Positions 42,759-51,803 of a DNA stretch of 64,000 bases are shown piece after piece. A program made the translations under genes and the position numbers. The notes below the pieces were generated by a model that saw only the letters and a program-made list of their open reading frames with translations, did not search any database and was not told the origin of the DNA. Numbering within the stretch: the first letter of the stretch is position 1; every line of letters begins with the position of its first letter. The stretch comes from Schaedlerella glycyrrhizinilytica_A (GTDB lineage: Bacteria > Bacillota > Clostridia > Lachnospirales > Lachnospiraceae): the NCBI RefSeq assembly GCF_042852765.1, contig NZ_AP031414.1. One strand, given 5' to 3'.

Positions 42759-44405
42759 TCAGTTTTCCACATTCCATGACCACTGATCCACATTATTCAC
42801 GATCGACCACCCATGTCCGTGTGGGTGGATCTTCTGCTCCGCAACCTGCAGTCCGTCCCGCACAAAATACAGATGATCGATGTTGCAAAGCCAGATCCAC
42901 GGAATATCTCCCTCCTGCGTAATTCCGGTCGTACCATCCCACTGTGCTTTTTTCCATAATTCATAAGATTCCGTCCCCGAAGATGCGGCAAGCGCCTGAT
43001 CCATATACGAATCTACCGATGCATTTGCACAAGGAGAGTACTGTGCCGTCTTTGCATCTCCCATCGTATGGTAAATGTTGTAAAGTTCCATCGGCGTATG
43101 CGCTCCCCAGCCCCATATCATCGGATCCGACTGCGCCCGGTCATACGCGGTATCCCAGCCGACTCCCTCAACCGTCACTTCGATGCCGAGTTTGGCAAGC
43201 TGATTCGCTGTGTCCTCCGCAAGCGCCTGCCTGACAGAATCTCCGTTATTAAACAATAATGTGAACGCTGCTTTCTCTCCGTCTTTCCTCCGGATCCCGT
43301 CTTCAGCCATTTTCCATCCGGCTTCGTTCAGAAGCTGTTCCGCCTGTTCCGGATCATAGGAAACGGCGCTCTTTTCATTATACCACGGCATCTGATCGCA
43401 GACACTGTACGCCTCCGTTCCGTATCCATTCAATACATGCTCGATCATTTCCTCCCGGTCGATTCCGATGTTGATCGCGCGGCGCACGTTTACATCCGCG
43501 GTAAATGCATTTCCATACACAATACCGTCACGCGTCTCTTCCTCACTGCACGGCAGATTAAATCCGCGGTTATCCACCGTATGAACTGCCATCAGATGAT
43601 ATCCCTCGATTTCCTGATCGCTGTACGAAGCTGCCGTGTGCGCTACATCTGCCTGATCTGCCAGCACTGCCGCAAGCGCCGCATCCTCCTCCATGAACAA
43701 TACCGTCACGGTTTTTATTTTCGGAGCCTCCCCGTAATAGTCCGGATTTGCCTCAAAAATCATCTGCTGTCCGCGATCCCATTGTTTCAGCTGATATCTT
43801 CCCGAGCCGATCGGATTCTGCCCGTAATTTTCGTCGTATGCATGCTTGGGCATGATCCCCACGACCGCCATCGTATACGGCCAGATCGAGTATGGTTTTG
43901 TCATGGAAAATTCCACCGTTGTCTCGTCCAGCGCTCTCGCTTCTTTCAGCATCGTAAAGTCTGCCACAGTGCTTTCATCCCGGCAATGATTGTATGTAAA
44001 CGCCACATCTTCCGCGGTCAGTTTTTCCCCATCTGTAAACGTCACGTCATCCCGGATCGTCACCGTCCACGTCAGACCGTCCTCGCTGACTTTATAATCG
44101 ACAGCAAGATCTTTTCCGATCTGCAAGTCTTTTGTTGTAGTCGTCAATGTGCTCTGGATCAGCGGTTCGTGGGTATGTTCCCCGACACCCCAGCCATATG
44201 CCGGATCGAATCCCGCCTCCGGCTCCGACGTCTTCGGCATCGTCACGACCACTGAATCTTTGCTTTCCCCTGTCAAATGTTCCTGTCCTGTCTTCTCCGA
44301 TACTGCGTCCTTTGTTCCGCAGCCTGCCGCCAGACTTCCGGTCATCCCGATCAAACAGACCGCCGCCAAACCTGCCAGCACAGCCCTCTTCTTTCTCATC
44401 TTCAT
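42759..44405 (-). CDS. solute-binding lipoprotein of nickel/peptide ABC importer
   Basis: 548-aa family-5 extracellular binding protein. Signal peptide MKMRKKRAVLAGLAAVCLIG with lipobox A-A-G-C. Family features: GLTWTVTIRDDVTFTDGEKLTAEDVAFTY and NPIGSGRYQLKQWDRG. Near the C-terminus is a His-rich HPHGHGW segment, which could contact metal or a metallophore; nickel, opine-metal and peptide are all possible. First gene of the importer operon (SBP-B-C-D-F-DUF3810), starting about 30 bases after the tRNA-Ala terminator, with no clear promoter of its own. Confidence 0.88.
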   Translation of the reverse strand: MKMRKKRAVLAGLAAVCLIGMTGSLAAGCGTKDAVSEKTGQEHLTGESKDSVVVTMPKTSEPEAGFDPAYGWGVGEHTHEPLIQSTLTTTTKDLQIGKDLAVDYKVSEDGLTWTVTIRDDVTFTDGEKLTAEDVAFTYNHCRDESTVADFTMLKEARALDETTVEFSMTKPYSIWPYTMAVVGIMPKHAYDENYGQNPIGSGRYQLKQWDRGQQMIFEANPDYYGEAPKIKTVTVLFMEEDAALAAVLADQADVAHTAASYSDQEIEGYHLMAVHTVDNRGFNLPCSEEETRDGIVYGNAFTADVNVRRAINIGIDREEMIEHVLNGYGTEAYSVCDQMPWYNEKSAVSYDPEQAEQLLNEAGWKMAEDGIRRKDGEKAAFTLLFNNGDSVRQALAEDTANQLAKLGIEVTVEGVGWDTAYDRAQSDPMIWGWGAHTPMELYNIYHTMGDAKTAQYSPCANASVDSYMDQALAASSGTESYELWKKAQWDGTTGITQEGDIPWIWLCNIDHLYFVRDGLQVAEQKIHPHGHGWSIVNNVDQWSWNVEN

Positions 44406-44439
44406 TTTCTCTCCTGTAAGTTCAAACTATCTCAGAATA

Positions 44440-44470
44440 CAATAAAACCCGGTACAAACTGTACCGGGCA
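44440..44470 (-). terminator. terminator of tRNA-Ala
   Basis: CCCGGTAC (44448-44455) pairs with GTACCGGG (44461-44468); minus-strand TTTTATT follows. Confidence 0.85.
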
Positions 44471-44473
44471 AAG

Positions 44474-44546
44474 TGGAGAATACGAGATTCGAACTCGTGA
44501 CCTCCTGCTTGCAAGGCAGGCGCTCTCCCAACTGAGCTAATCCCCC
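44474..44546 (-). tRNA. tRNA-Ala (TGC)
   Basis: 73-nt cloverleaf; acceptor GGGGGAT pairs with ATTCTCC (two G-U pairs), discriminator A, anticodon TGC in CTTGCAA, T-loop AGTTCGAATCT. No encoded CCA. Confidence 0.94.
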
Positions 44547-44648
44547 ATATCCATTCTATATTGCTTCATCGAACTTTTATAAAATAGCATATTCCAAACG
44601 TCCTGTCAACTGTTTTGAAGTGATTTCGTTGTTTTTTCCGGACAAACC

Positions 44649-44677
44649 TTGATTTTCCCCTTTTCTCATGCTATACT
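44649..44677 (+). promoter_or_regulatory. promoter of queT
   Basis: TTGATT (44649-44654), 17-nt spacer, TATACT (44672-44677). Transcription would start near 44684, leaving a leader of about 195 nt. Confidence 0.7.
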
Positions 44678-44683
44678 ACAACA

Positions 44684-44880
44684 CGTTGCAAAGCCCACAA
44701 AAACAAGGTCTTATAAGGGTTTCGCCGATTTCCGGCGCAAGCCAAATACCTACGGTATTTGACTCTCGCGACATTCGCCAAATGGATGTGCAAGCACCTC
44801 CACATGGCTCATTGTTTCACGGAAATGAATCGAGTGTTCGTGACCTTCCACTCGTAAAACAAAACTAAAGGAGCTTAAAA
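44684..44880 (+). promoter_or_regulatory. structured queT leader, candidate preQ1-type riboswitch
   Basis: A leader of about 195 nt before a queuosine-precursor transporter. It contains a perfect hairpin CAAATACC-TAC-GGTATTTG (about 44743-44762), a CGAGTG/CACTCG-like pairing near 44830-44854, and an A-rich AAAACAAAACTAAAGGAG just before the start. queT genes are commonly under preQ1 riboswitches, and an A-rich AACTAAAGGAG next to the ribosome site is suggestive, but I cannot match any preQ1 class. Confidence 0.4.
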
Positions 44881-45387
44881 ATGAAAGAAAAGAAAACCAT
44901 CTCTGTGCTCTTCATGGCACAGGCAGCGATGATCGCTGCAATCTACGTCGTAGTAACTCTTGTGTTCGCGCCATTCAGTTATGGTGAAGTGCAGGTTCGC
45001 CTGTCCGAAGCGCTGACGATCCTCCCGGTGTTCACGCCGGCTGCAATTCCAGGACTTTTTATCGGCTGTCTCATCAGCAATATCTTAGGCGGATGCATCA
45101 TCCCGGATATTATTTTCGGTAGTCTTGCCACTTTGCTTGGAGCGATCTTCACGTACATGCTTCGCAATCAGAACAAATTTCTTGCGCCGCTGCCGCCGAT
45201 CCTGTCCAATATACTGATCGTACCGTTTGTACTTCGTTATGGATACCAGGTGCCGCTGCCGATCCCATTTATGATGCTGACCGTCGGAATCGGCGAAGTC
45301 ATTTCCTGCGGTGTACTCGGCATGATCGTCTATGCTGCACTGAACCGTTATAAACATACCATTTTCAGAACGGCTTCGCTTTCATAG
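44881..45387 (+). CDS. queT: QueT-family queuosine precursor transporter
   Basis: 168-aa membrane S-component-like transporter (QueT/COG4708), expected to import the queuosine precursor preQ1 or queuine with an ECF module encoded elsewhere. About five helices; the SEALTILPVFTPAAIPGLFIGCLISN and VIPFV/PLPIPFMM-type motifs fit. AAAGGAG precedes the ATG. Confidence 0.9.
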   Translation: MKEKKTISVLFMAQAAMIAAIYVVVTLVFAPFSYGEVQVRLSEALTILPVFTPAAIPGLFIGCLISNILGGCIIPDIIFGSLATLLGAIFTYMLRNQNKFLAPLPPILSNILIVPFVLRYGYQVPLPIPFMMLTVGIGEVISCGVLGMIVYAALNRYKHTIFRTASLS

Positions 45388-45399
45388 ATTGAAGCAGAT

Positions 45400-45491
45400 A
45401 AATCACCGGAAGTGCCAAAAGGCACATTCCGGGATTGTAAGCAGTCGCCAAGGTCTCGGGCAAGCCCGGACTTTGGCTCGTCGCCTCTACA
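45400..45491 (-). repeat. 93-bp two-hairpin dispersed repeat, copy B
   Basis: Differs from copy A (3926-4018) at only one or two positions near its end (CTCTACAAG for CTATACAAA). In minus orientation it follows the terminator of the P-type ATPase operon. Confidence 0.9.
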
Positions 45492-45493
45492 AG

Positions 45494-45560
45494 AAAAGAC
45501 GTCGAAACAATCTTTCCCCGGAACTCCAAGGGACACGATTGTCTCGACGTCTTTCTTTTA
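45494..45560. terminator. terminator between queT and the metal ATPase gene
   Basis: AAAGACGTCGAAACAATC pairs with GATTGTCTCGACGTCTTT (45538-45555) with a roughly 24-nt loop; A and T runs on the two sides allow use from both directions. Confidence 0.8.
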
Positions 45561-45571
45561 TTTCATTTGTT

Positions 45572-47458
45572 TTATAAATTTTGTACCCGCAGGGCACGGA
45601 TCGCGTTCAGGATCGCAAGGATCATCACTCCGACGTCCGCAAAGATCGCCGCCCACATATTTGCGATTCCCAATGCCCCCAACCCAAGGCAGGCAAATTT
45701 GACAACAAGCGCAAATACAATATTCTGATAGACGATCCGCAGACATTTTCTCGAAATCACGATCGCTTTCGCTATCTTTTGCGGATCATCATCCATCAGC
45801 ACAACATCCGCAGCTTCGATCGCCGCATCCGATCCCATCGCTCCCATTGCGATTCCGATATCCGCCCGTGTCAACACCGGAGCGTCGTTGATCCCGTCGC
45901 CGACAAATGCCAGTTTCTCCTTCTCCGATTTTTTCGCAAGCAGCTCCTCTACCTTTTCGACTTTATCTGCCGGAAGCAATTCACTGTATACTTCATCAAT
46001 TCCAAGTGTTTCTGCCACCTGTTCCGCTACACGCCCGGCGTCTCCGGTCAGCATGACCGTCTTTTTCACTCCGGCTTTTTTCAGTTCCGCAACGGCTTCT
46101 TTTGCATGTGGCTTCACAAGATCGGAAATCACGATATGCCCTGCATACTCTCCGTCGACCGCCATATGGATGATCGTCCCGACTTTATGGCAGTCACGAT
46201 ATTTTACATGCAGCCGCTCCATCAATTTACTGTTTCCTGCTGCGACTTCCTGCCCGTCAACCTTTGCAAGAATACCATGACCACTGATTTCCTGAATCTT
46301 GGTCACACGGTTCCGATCGATTTCTTTTCCGTATGCTTTGCGGATACTTTTACTGATCGGATGGGACGATGCACATTCCGCAAGCGCCGCATACTCCAAC
46401 AATTTTTTCTCATCCATTTTGTTATGATGAACCGCGCTCACCTCAAACACACCCTGTGTCAAAGTTCCTGTTTTATCAAACACAACGTATTTTGCCTGCG
46501 ACAATGTTTCCATATAATTAGAACCTTTGATTAAGATCCCTGCTTTGCCGGCGCCGCCGATTCCGGCAAAAAAGCTGAGCGGAATACTGATCACGAGCGC
46601 GCACGGACAACTGATCACCAGAAATGTCAATGCACGGTAAATCCATACGCTCCACTGTGCAGTCTGCCCCAAAAACAACATCTGGACAAGCGGCGGAAGA
46701 ATTGCCAGCGCAAGCGCTCCATAACAGACTGCCGGCGTATATACTTTCGCAAACTTCGAGATAAAATTCTCCGATTTCGATTTACGGGAACTGGAATTTT
46801 CCACAAGTTCCAGTATCTTAGATACCGTAGACTCACCGAATGCTTTTGTTGTCCGCACTTTCAGAACACCTGTCATGTTGATACAGCCGCTGATGATCTC
46901 GTCCCCCGGCTTCACGTCTCTCGGAAGACTTTCACCAGTCAATGCGCTCGTATTCAGGCTCGCCGTTCCCTCAGTCACGATACCGTCCAACGGAACTTTT
47001 TCTCCCGGCTGCACAACGATGATGCTTCCGATCTCCACCTCATCCGGATCCGCCTGTTCCAACTTGCCGTCTCTTTCCACATTGGCGTAATCCGGACGGA
47101 TATCCATCAGCTCGCTGATATTTTTCCGGCTTTTCCCTACCGCATAACTCTGGAAAAGTTCCCCGATCTGGTAAAACAGCATCACAGCGATCGCTTCATT
47201 ATAGTCGCCGCTTCCGGAATAAATCGCCAGTGCAAATGCGCCGACGGTCGCAACTGCCATCAGAAAGTTTTCATCAAACATCCGGCGGTTTAAGATCCCT
47301 TTTCCCGCTTTCCGCAAAATGTCATAACCGATCACAAGATATGCAGCCAGATAAAGAGTCAACTGCAAGACTCCCTCTATTGGGATCAGATTTAGCACAA
47401 GTACCATCACGGCAGTGATCAGAATCCTGTAAAGCATCTTTTTCTGCTTCTTATTCAT
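45572..47458 (-). CDS. heavy-metal P1B-type ATPase (Zn/Cd/Pb exporter type)
   Basis: 628-aa P1B ATPase pumping a divalent or soft metal ion out of the cell. Seen are the CPC metal-site helix (SCPCALV, about residue 284), the phosphorylated DKTGT (about 326), HP in SSHPISKS, and GDGINDAPVL. The N-terminus has membrane helices but no heavy-metal-binding domain; that is encoded separately just upstream. The SCPCALV motif plus Lys/Asp in the last helices favours Zn/Cd/Pb over copper. Confidence 0.92.
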   Translation of the reverse strand: MNKKQKKMLYRILITAVMVLVLNLIPIEGVLQLTLYLAAYLVIGYDILRKAGKGILNRRMFDENFLMAVATVGAFALAIYSGSGDYNEAIAVMLFYQIGELFQSYAVGKSRKNISELMDIRPDYANVERDGKLEQADPDEVEIGSIIVVQPGEKVPLDGIVTEGTASLNTSALTGESLPRDVKPGDEIISGCINMTGVLKVRTTKAFGESTVSKILELVENSSSRKSKSENFISKFAKVYTPAVCYGALALAILPPLVQMLFLGQTAQWSVWIYRALTFLVISCPCALVISIPLSFFAGIGGAGKAGILIKGSNYMETLSQAKYVVFDKTGTLTQGVFEVSAVHHNKMDEKKLLEYAALAECASSHPISKSIRKAYGKEIDRNRVTKIQEISGHGILAKVDGQEVAAGNSKLMERLHVKYRDCHKVGTIIHMAVDGEYAGHIVISDLVKPHAKEAVAELKKAGVKKTVMLTGDAGRVAEQVAETLGIDEVYSELLPADKVEKVEELLAKKSEKEKLAFVGDGINDAPVLTRADIGIAMGAMGSDAAIEAADVVLMDDDPQKIAKAIVISRKCLRIVYQNIVFALVVKFACLGLGALGIANMWAAIFADVGVMILAILNAIRALRVQNL

Positions 47459-47588
47459 AGCCGTTCTCTCCTTTTCATTTTCTCCACTTTATGATCTCAC
47501 TCATTTTATTATATGTTCAATCATTCATATATTATCTTTAAATTTACACCCCTTTTGCTCTCGCAGCCGGGGTGCTCTTTTCCATTTC

Positions 47589-47807
47589 CTATAATTCGAT
47601 CTCGCAGTCTGGTTCTACCTTTTTACAGGCTTTCAATACGTCTTTCATAACCGCTTTTACATCCTGACCGTCTTCAAATTCAACGATCATCTTCTGTGTC
47701 ATAAAATTCACGGTTGCATCCGCAACTCCTGCCGTTTTCTTTGTAGCTTCCTCCATCAGGTTCGCACAGTTTGCACAGTCCACTTCAATTTTGTAAGTTT
47801 TTTTCAT
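47589..47807 (-). CDS. stand-alone heavy-metal-associated (HMA) domain protein
   Basis: 72-aa ferredoxin-fold metal carrier. The metal site is CANC (C11, C14) in VDCANCANLMEEA. It lies 130 bases before the P-type ATPase that lacks this domain, so it is probably the ATPase's metal donor. The ATG at 47805-47807 is chosen; the longer frame adds eight residues from the ribosome-site region. Confidence 0.88.
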   Translation of the reverse strand: MKKTYKIEVDCANCANLMEEATKKTAGVADATVNFMTQKMIVEFEDGQDVKAVMKDVLKACKKVEPDCEIEL

Positions 47808-47851
47808 GATGATTACCTCTCCTTTTATCATTTTATCAATTAATCATTTGT

Positions 47852-47870
47852 TTAATCTTTGTAAGATTAA
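47852..47870 (-). promoter_or_regulatory. candidate operator of the HMA/ATPase operon
   Basis: Inverted repeat TTAATC-N7-GATTAA overlapping the -10 and start region of the promoter at 47869-47897. Its position fits repression by a metal sensor; no ArsR/CopY gene is adjacent. Confidence 0.5.
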
Positions 47871-47897
47871 TATAGTCCTTTTCTTACAAAATGTCAA
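47869..47897 (-). promoter_or_regulatory. promoter of the HMA/P-type ATPase operon
   Basis: Perfect TTGACA (47897-47892), 17-nt spacer, TATATT (47874-47869) on the minus strand. Confidence 0.8.
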
Positions 47898-48019
47898 CTG
47901 CTATTTTCAAACTTTTCGTATCGGTATATCAAAAAGCAGATCTCGCAAACGGCAATTTCAATTCCGAAAACTCACCGCCCTGCAAAGTCTGCTTTTCCTG
48001 TTTCTTCTTTTTTTACTTT

Positions 48020-50500
48020 TTATTTCATATACGCAACAAATGTATTTCCGCTTCCCGCAGTCATCGCTTCCATCTCTTCCATTGTCACCGTATATTCTGC
48101 CGCGCTTTCCGGATCCACATAAGTCACCGTGTCCGTACTGTATCCGGTCAAAAGGATCGTATGGCTCTCATCCGTCATCGCCAGCACCGGCGTTCCCCTG
48201 TTGATAATGTAGAGCACCTGACTCAATGTACATCCGCTCAGATCAATTTTCTTTAAGCCGTACTGTTTTGCAAATTCCGTACATGCATCGAATGATGTCT
48301 GCCCCTCCGCAAGTCCAAACGGCTGGATCTCATTATAATAGACAAGATCGCGATTTCCTTTTTCCCAGATGTAAGCCTGTTCCGAAGAGATCACCACTCC
48401 GGATACCTGTTCCGCTTTCTGGATCGCATACGCCGCTTTGTCGTAGATTGCTACAAGCTCGCCCATTCCATACACATAATACTGATCGGACGGTATCTTA
48501 TCATTCAGGGCGATCGTCACCGCCTGATCGATCATGACCTGTTTCGGGCGTAAAATGTGCGGAGACAATTCTTTGATCTTCTTTGCAAATGTCAGACGCA
48601 TCTGTCTTTGCTTTCGCTCCGTATCATAAGATTCCAGCGTCACCGCGCTTTCTTTCCGCTCTTCATTGCTCGTGATATAATCCTGACTTGTTCCGGTATA
48701 GATTTCGCCCTCTTTTGTTACCCGGTTCAATGTCACCATATTTTCTTCCACGATAATATCGGAAATATAAATGCCCTCCTGAGCATAGTTCATCTCCGCC
48801 TTATTATCGGCACCGCGGATCTCCAGTTCATACATCGGGATCACTTCTTCGCCCGCAGTTGTTTTTCCAAGGTCACTCTCCCGCACATATCCGCATATGA
48901 AATCATTTTTAATAAATCCAAGCGGACGGATCGCTTCCCCTTTCCGGGCTTCCACCTGATAAGAGGAACCGTCTGCAAGATCCATCACCTGAACTGTCTT
49001 CGCAGTGTTCAATTCTCCGTCCGTCTGGTACGCCAGCAGATGACCGTCCGAAGACGCCACATACTGTCCCTCTTCCAGACCGGTCGCAAGCTCTTTCTGC
49101 GAATTTTTCGTCACATCCACCTGATAGAGCACTCCCCCGGCAAGCACATAGAGAAGCTGTTCCTGATGATTATAATAGACCATCTTTCCCAGTTCCTCTT
49201 CCGCGATTGCAAATGACTTCGTGCTCGGGATAAATGCGATCTCATTGACGGCATTTTCCTGAATATCAAAGTAATAGACGTCCACGCCGACTTCTCCCTC
49301 GTGCTCTCCGCGGTTCATATAGCCATACACGGCAAATACGGTACTTCCGTCCTCTTCCATGCTGATGATCCGGACCGCATGCTCGTCGTTGCGGCTCCGC
49401 ACATCATGTCCCTCCATGTTGGCAAAGCTGAATACAAGAGACAATTCGTCCGTCTTCTGATTGTACGTCCACAAATCCCGTTCCTGCACAAAGGAGACGA
49501 CCGTCCCTTTTTTATTTACCGCAAAATCCAAATCCGGCTCTGCCATTCCAAGCAGGATCCCCGTCTCATCCAGCACATGTTTGTTGCCGTTAAATACTTG
49601 ATTCATACTGCGGTTATAGTCCAGAAGATACATCTCTCCGCCGCTGTACCGCACGCGGAAAAATTCTTTCACATTAAATGTCTCGACTTCCCCGGCATCA
49701 CCTTTGCAAGTCACCTGATAATCCGCCAACAGCGACGTATAAACACTGTTGCTCTCTTTGATGCTCCACTCCACTTCCGTTGAGATCTGCGGTTCCAGTT
49801 CTCCCCATTGGATCTGTGCAAGATCCGAATGGATATTGACGGTCTGCAGCGTCGTGTTGTCACTCTCTTCTCCCGGCTCCAGATATCCTCCAAGATTCAG
49901 ACCATTCTCCGCTCCGAACGTCGCGTCGTGGAACTGCACGGCAAAATCCAGACATTTCGCAATGGACAGCCCGGACTGCCACTCGATCCTCGTATAATAA
50001 AAAATCTGTTCTTTTTCAGCAGTTTCCAGGATCACTTTCAGAACTGCCTCCTGCACGCCCTCCGGCAAGCCCCGGTTCACATCCAGCGTCACGCTGCTTC
50101 CGGTCAGATCCCGCACCGTATCCTGCAGATAGGTCGTACCACCGTCCAGTGAGTACACCTCATACTGCACATTTTCAATCTCGTTTCCTTTCTTCTCCAG
50201 ACCCAGCGTCAGGATCCCATTGTCCGGAACCGGTGTGATCGTATCCCGCATCGCGGTAATATCCATCTCATCCACATATCCGGCAAGGATGTTGACCGTA
50301 TGATCTTCCACGGAAAATGAAACTCTCGGCAGTGTCGGATCCCCCAGACTGATCGTCTGATCCGCGGTCCCGCGGTTCGTCAAAATACTGCTTACAACAA
50401 GCGCAAGAAGAAAAACGCCGCTTAAGATTCCGATCCGCGTCCAGATTCCGCCTTTCGTCTTCCGCTTATTTTTTTCATTCTTCTTATTCTTCATACGCAC
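48020..50500 (-). CDS. large membrane-anchored protein with propeller-like middle and C39-like C-terminus
   Basis: 826-aa protein: basic N-terminus, one membrane segment (about residues 20-40), then a long extracytoplasmic region. The middle (about 330-600) has repeated beta-rich blocks resembling a propeller (for example QKTDELSLVFSFANMEG). The last 130 residues look like a papain/C39-like fold (VLYIINRGTPVLAM, HTILLTGYSTDTVTYVDPES), but I see no convincing catalytic Cys ahead of the His, so it may be inactive. It overlaps the methyltransferase gene by 17 bases. Function unknown. Confidence 0.7.
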   Translation of the reverse strand: MRMKNKKNEKNKRKTKGGIWTRIGILSGVFLLALVVSSILTNRGTADQTISLGDPTLPRVSFSVEDHTVNILAGYVDEMDITAMRDTITPVPDNGILTLGLEKKGNEIENVQYEVYSLDGGTTYLQDTVRDLTGSSVTLDVNRGLPEGVQEAVLKVILETAEKEQIFYYTRIEWQSGLSIAKCLDFAVQFHDATFGAENGLNLGGYLEPGEESDNTTLQTVNIHSDLAQIQWGELEPQISTEVEWSIKESNSVYTSLLADYQVTCKGDAGEVETFNVKEFFRVRYSGGEMYLLDYNRSMNQVFNGNKHVLDETGILLGMAEPDLDFAVNKKGTVVSFVQERDLWTYNQKTDELSLVFSFANMEGHDVRSRNDEHAVRIISMEEDGSTVFAVYGYMNRGEHEGEVGVDVYYFDIQENAVNEIAFIPSTKSFAIAEEELGKMVYYNHQEQLLYVLAGGVLYQVDVTKNSQKELATGLEEGQYVASSDGHLLAYQTDGELNTAKTVQVMDLADGSSYQVEARKGEAIRPLGFIKNDFICGYVRESDLGKTTAGEEVIPMYELEIRGADNKAEMNYAQEGIYISDIIVEENMVTLNRVTKEGEIYTGTSQDYITSNEERKESAVTLESYDTERKQRQMRLTFAKKIKELSPHILRPKQVMIDQAVTIALNDKIPSDQYYVYGMGELVAIYDKAAYAIQKAEQVSGVVISSEQAYIWEKGNRDLVYYNEIQPFGLAEGQTSFDACTEFAKQYGLKKIDLSGCTLSQVLYIINRGTPVLAMTDESHTILLTGYSTDTVTYVDPESAAEYTVTMEEMEAMTAGSGNTFVAYMK

Positions 50501-51680
50501 CTCCTGCTTTCAGCAGTGCGCCAAGTGTCGGTTCCACATGAAGAAATGCTTCACAGTCACGGATCTGCCGCGCACACTTCTCTGTCTCCGCGCGCTTCAC
50601 CGGCTCTTTCTCTCCGTTTTTCTCCCGGATCGGTTTTACCGCGCGGATCAAAATATTTTTCGGCGTGTGCTCCATATCGATAAACTCCAAAATCTGCGTC
50701 TCATAGCCGACGCTTTCCAGATACTGCGCGCGAAGCCCGTCTGTCACAAGCGCTGCGAACCGCTCCTTTAAAAGTCCGTATTTCATGACAGGAGCAAGAA
50801 TATCGTTTCGCATCTGTCCGTTCAGCTCATGCTGGCAGCACGGCACTGACAAAATGACTTTCGCATTCCAGCCAACCGCTTTTGCAAGCGCATGATCCGT
50901 CGCCGTATCACAGGCATGAAGCGTCACGACCATATCGACCTCGTCGACTCCATCGTAATCCGCAATATCCCCCTCCAAAAAAGTCAGTTTTTCATATCCG
51001 TATTTTACTGCCAGTTCACTACAATGGCGGATCACCTCTTTTTTCAGATCCAGCCCGATGATCCGAACGTCGTAATTCTGAAGTTCATGCAGATAATAGT
51101 ACATTGCAAATGTCAGATAAGACTTCCCGCATCCGAAATCCAGGATCGTCACTTCCCGTTTCTGATCCAGTCTCGGAAGAATATCCTCGATAAATTCCAA
51201 AAAACGGTTGATCTGCCGGAACTTATCAAACTTTGTGCGCACGATTTTCCCATCCTGCGTCATCACGCCGAGATCCTGAAGAAACGGAACCGGGATCCCC
51301 TCTTTCAGAATGTATTTCTTACTCCGGTTATGGGAAAGATCCGCCTGCTTTTTCTCGCCTTTTGCCTGATGTTTCTGGATCGTCACTTTCCCCTTTTTAC
51401 TCACGAGAACCGTATATTCCATGTTCCCCGAATCAAGCTGCATCTGCCGGAACTCTTCCATATAGGACAGAATCCGCTCCGCCGCCTGCTCCGTCTCCAG
51501 ATTCTCATGAAACGCCTGTGTTTTCGTAAAGGATTCCAACTGGTAAATCCGCTTTCCGCGCATCTCCACCGGGCGTACTTTGATCTTCAGAACGCCGTCT
51601 TTTTTACGCGGATTGCTCAAGATCGCCTGTACAAATTCTATATTCAATACGTCATTTAATAATTTCTGAATTGCTTCCAT
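50484..51680 (-). CDS. class I SAM-dependent methyltransferase (GSTCD-like)
   Basis: 398-aa protein: N-terminal region of unknown fold (about 1-130), then a Rossmann methyltransferase domain with motif I ILDFGCGKSYL, an acidic GLDLKKE after strand 2, GDIADYD and VVTLHACDTATDHAL. These match the Methyltransf_32/GSTCD type, suggested to act on RNA. The C-terminal CARQIRDCEAFLHVEPT segment follows. Start codon supported by the common MEAIQKLLNDVL opening; substrate unknown. Confidence 0.82.
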   Translation of the reverse strand: MEAIQKLLNDVLNIEFVQAILSNPRKKDGVLKIKVRPVEMRGKRIYQLESFTKTQAFHENLETEQAAERILSYMEEFRQMQLDSGNMEYTVLVSKKGKVTIQKHQAKGEKKQADLSHNRSKKYILKEGIPVPFLQDLGVMTQDGKIVRTKFDKFRQINRFLEFIEDILPRLDQKREVTILDFGCGKSYLTFAMYYYLHELQNYDVRIIGLDLKKEVIRHCSELAVKYGYEKLTFLEGDIADYDGVDEVDMVVTLHACDTATDHALAKAVGWNAKVILSVPCCQHELNGQMRNDILAPVMKYGLLKERFAALVTDGLRAQYLESVGYETQILEFIDMEHTPKNILIRAVKPIREKNGEKEPVKRAETEKCARQIRDCEAFLHVEPTLGALLKAGGAYEE

Positions 51681-51803
51681 AATTTCCTCATCTATTCTGT
51701 CAAATCAATCAAACTTATTTTCACCCTCCTATTGTAAAGCAAAACCCGGGAACACGCAAGCATCCGCCGCGCATTCCCGGGTTCATCCCCACTCCACTGT
51801 ATT

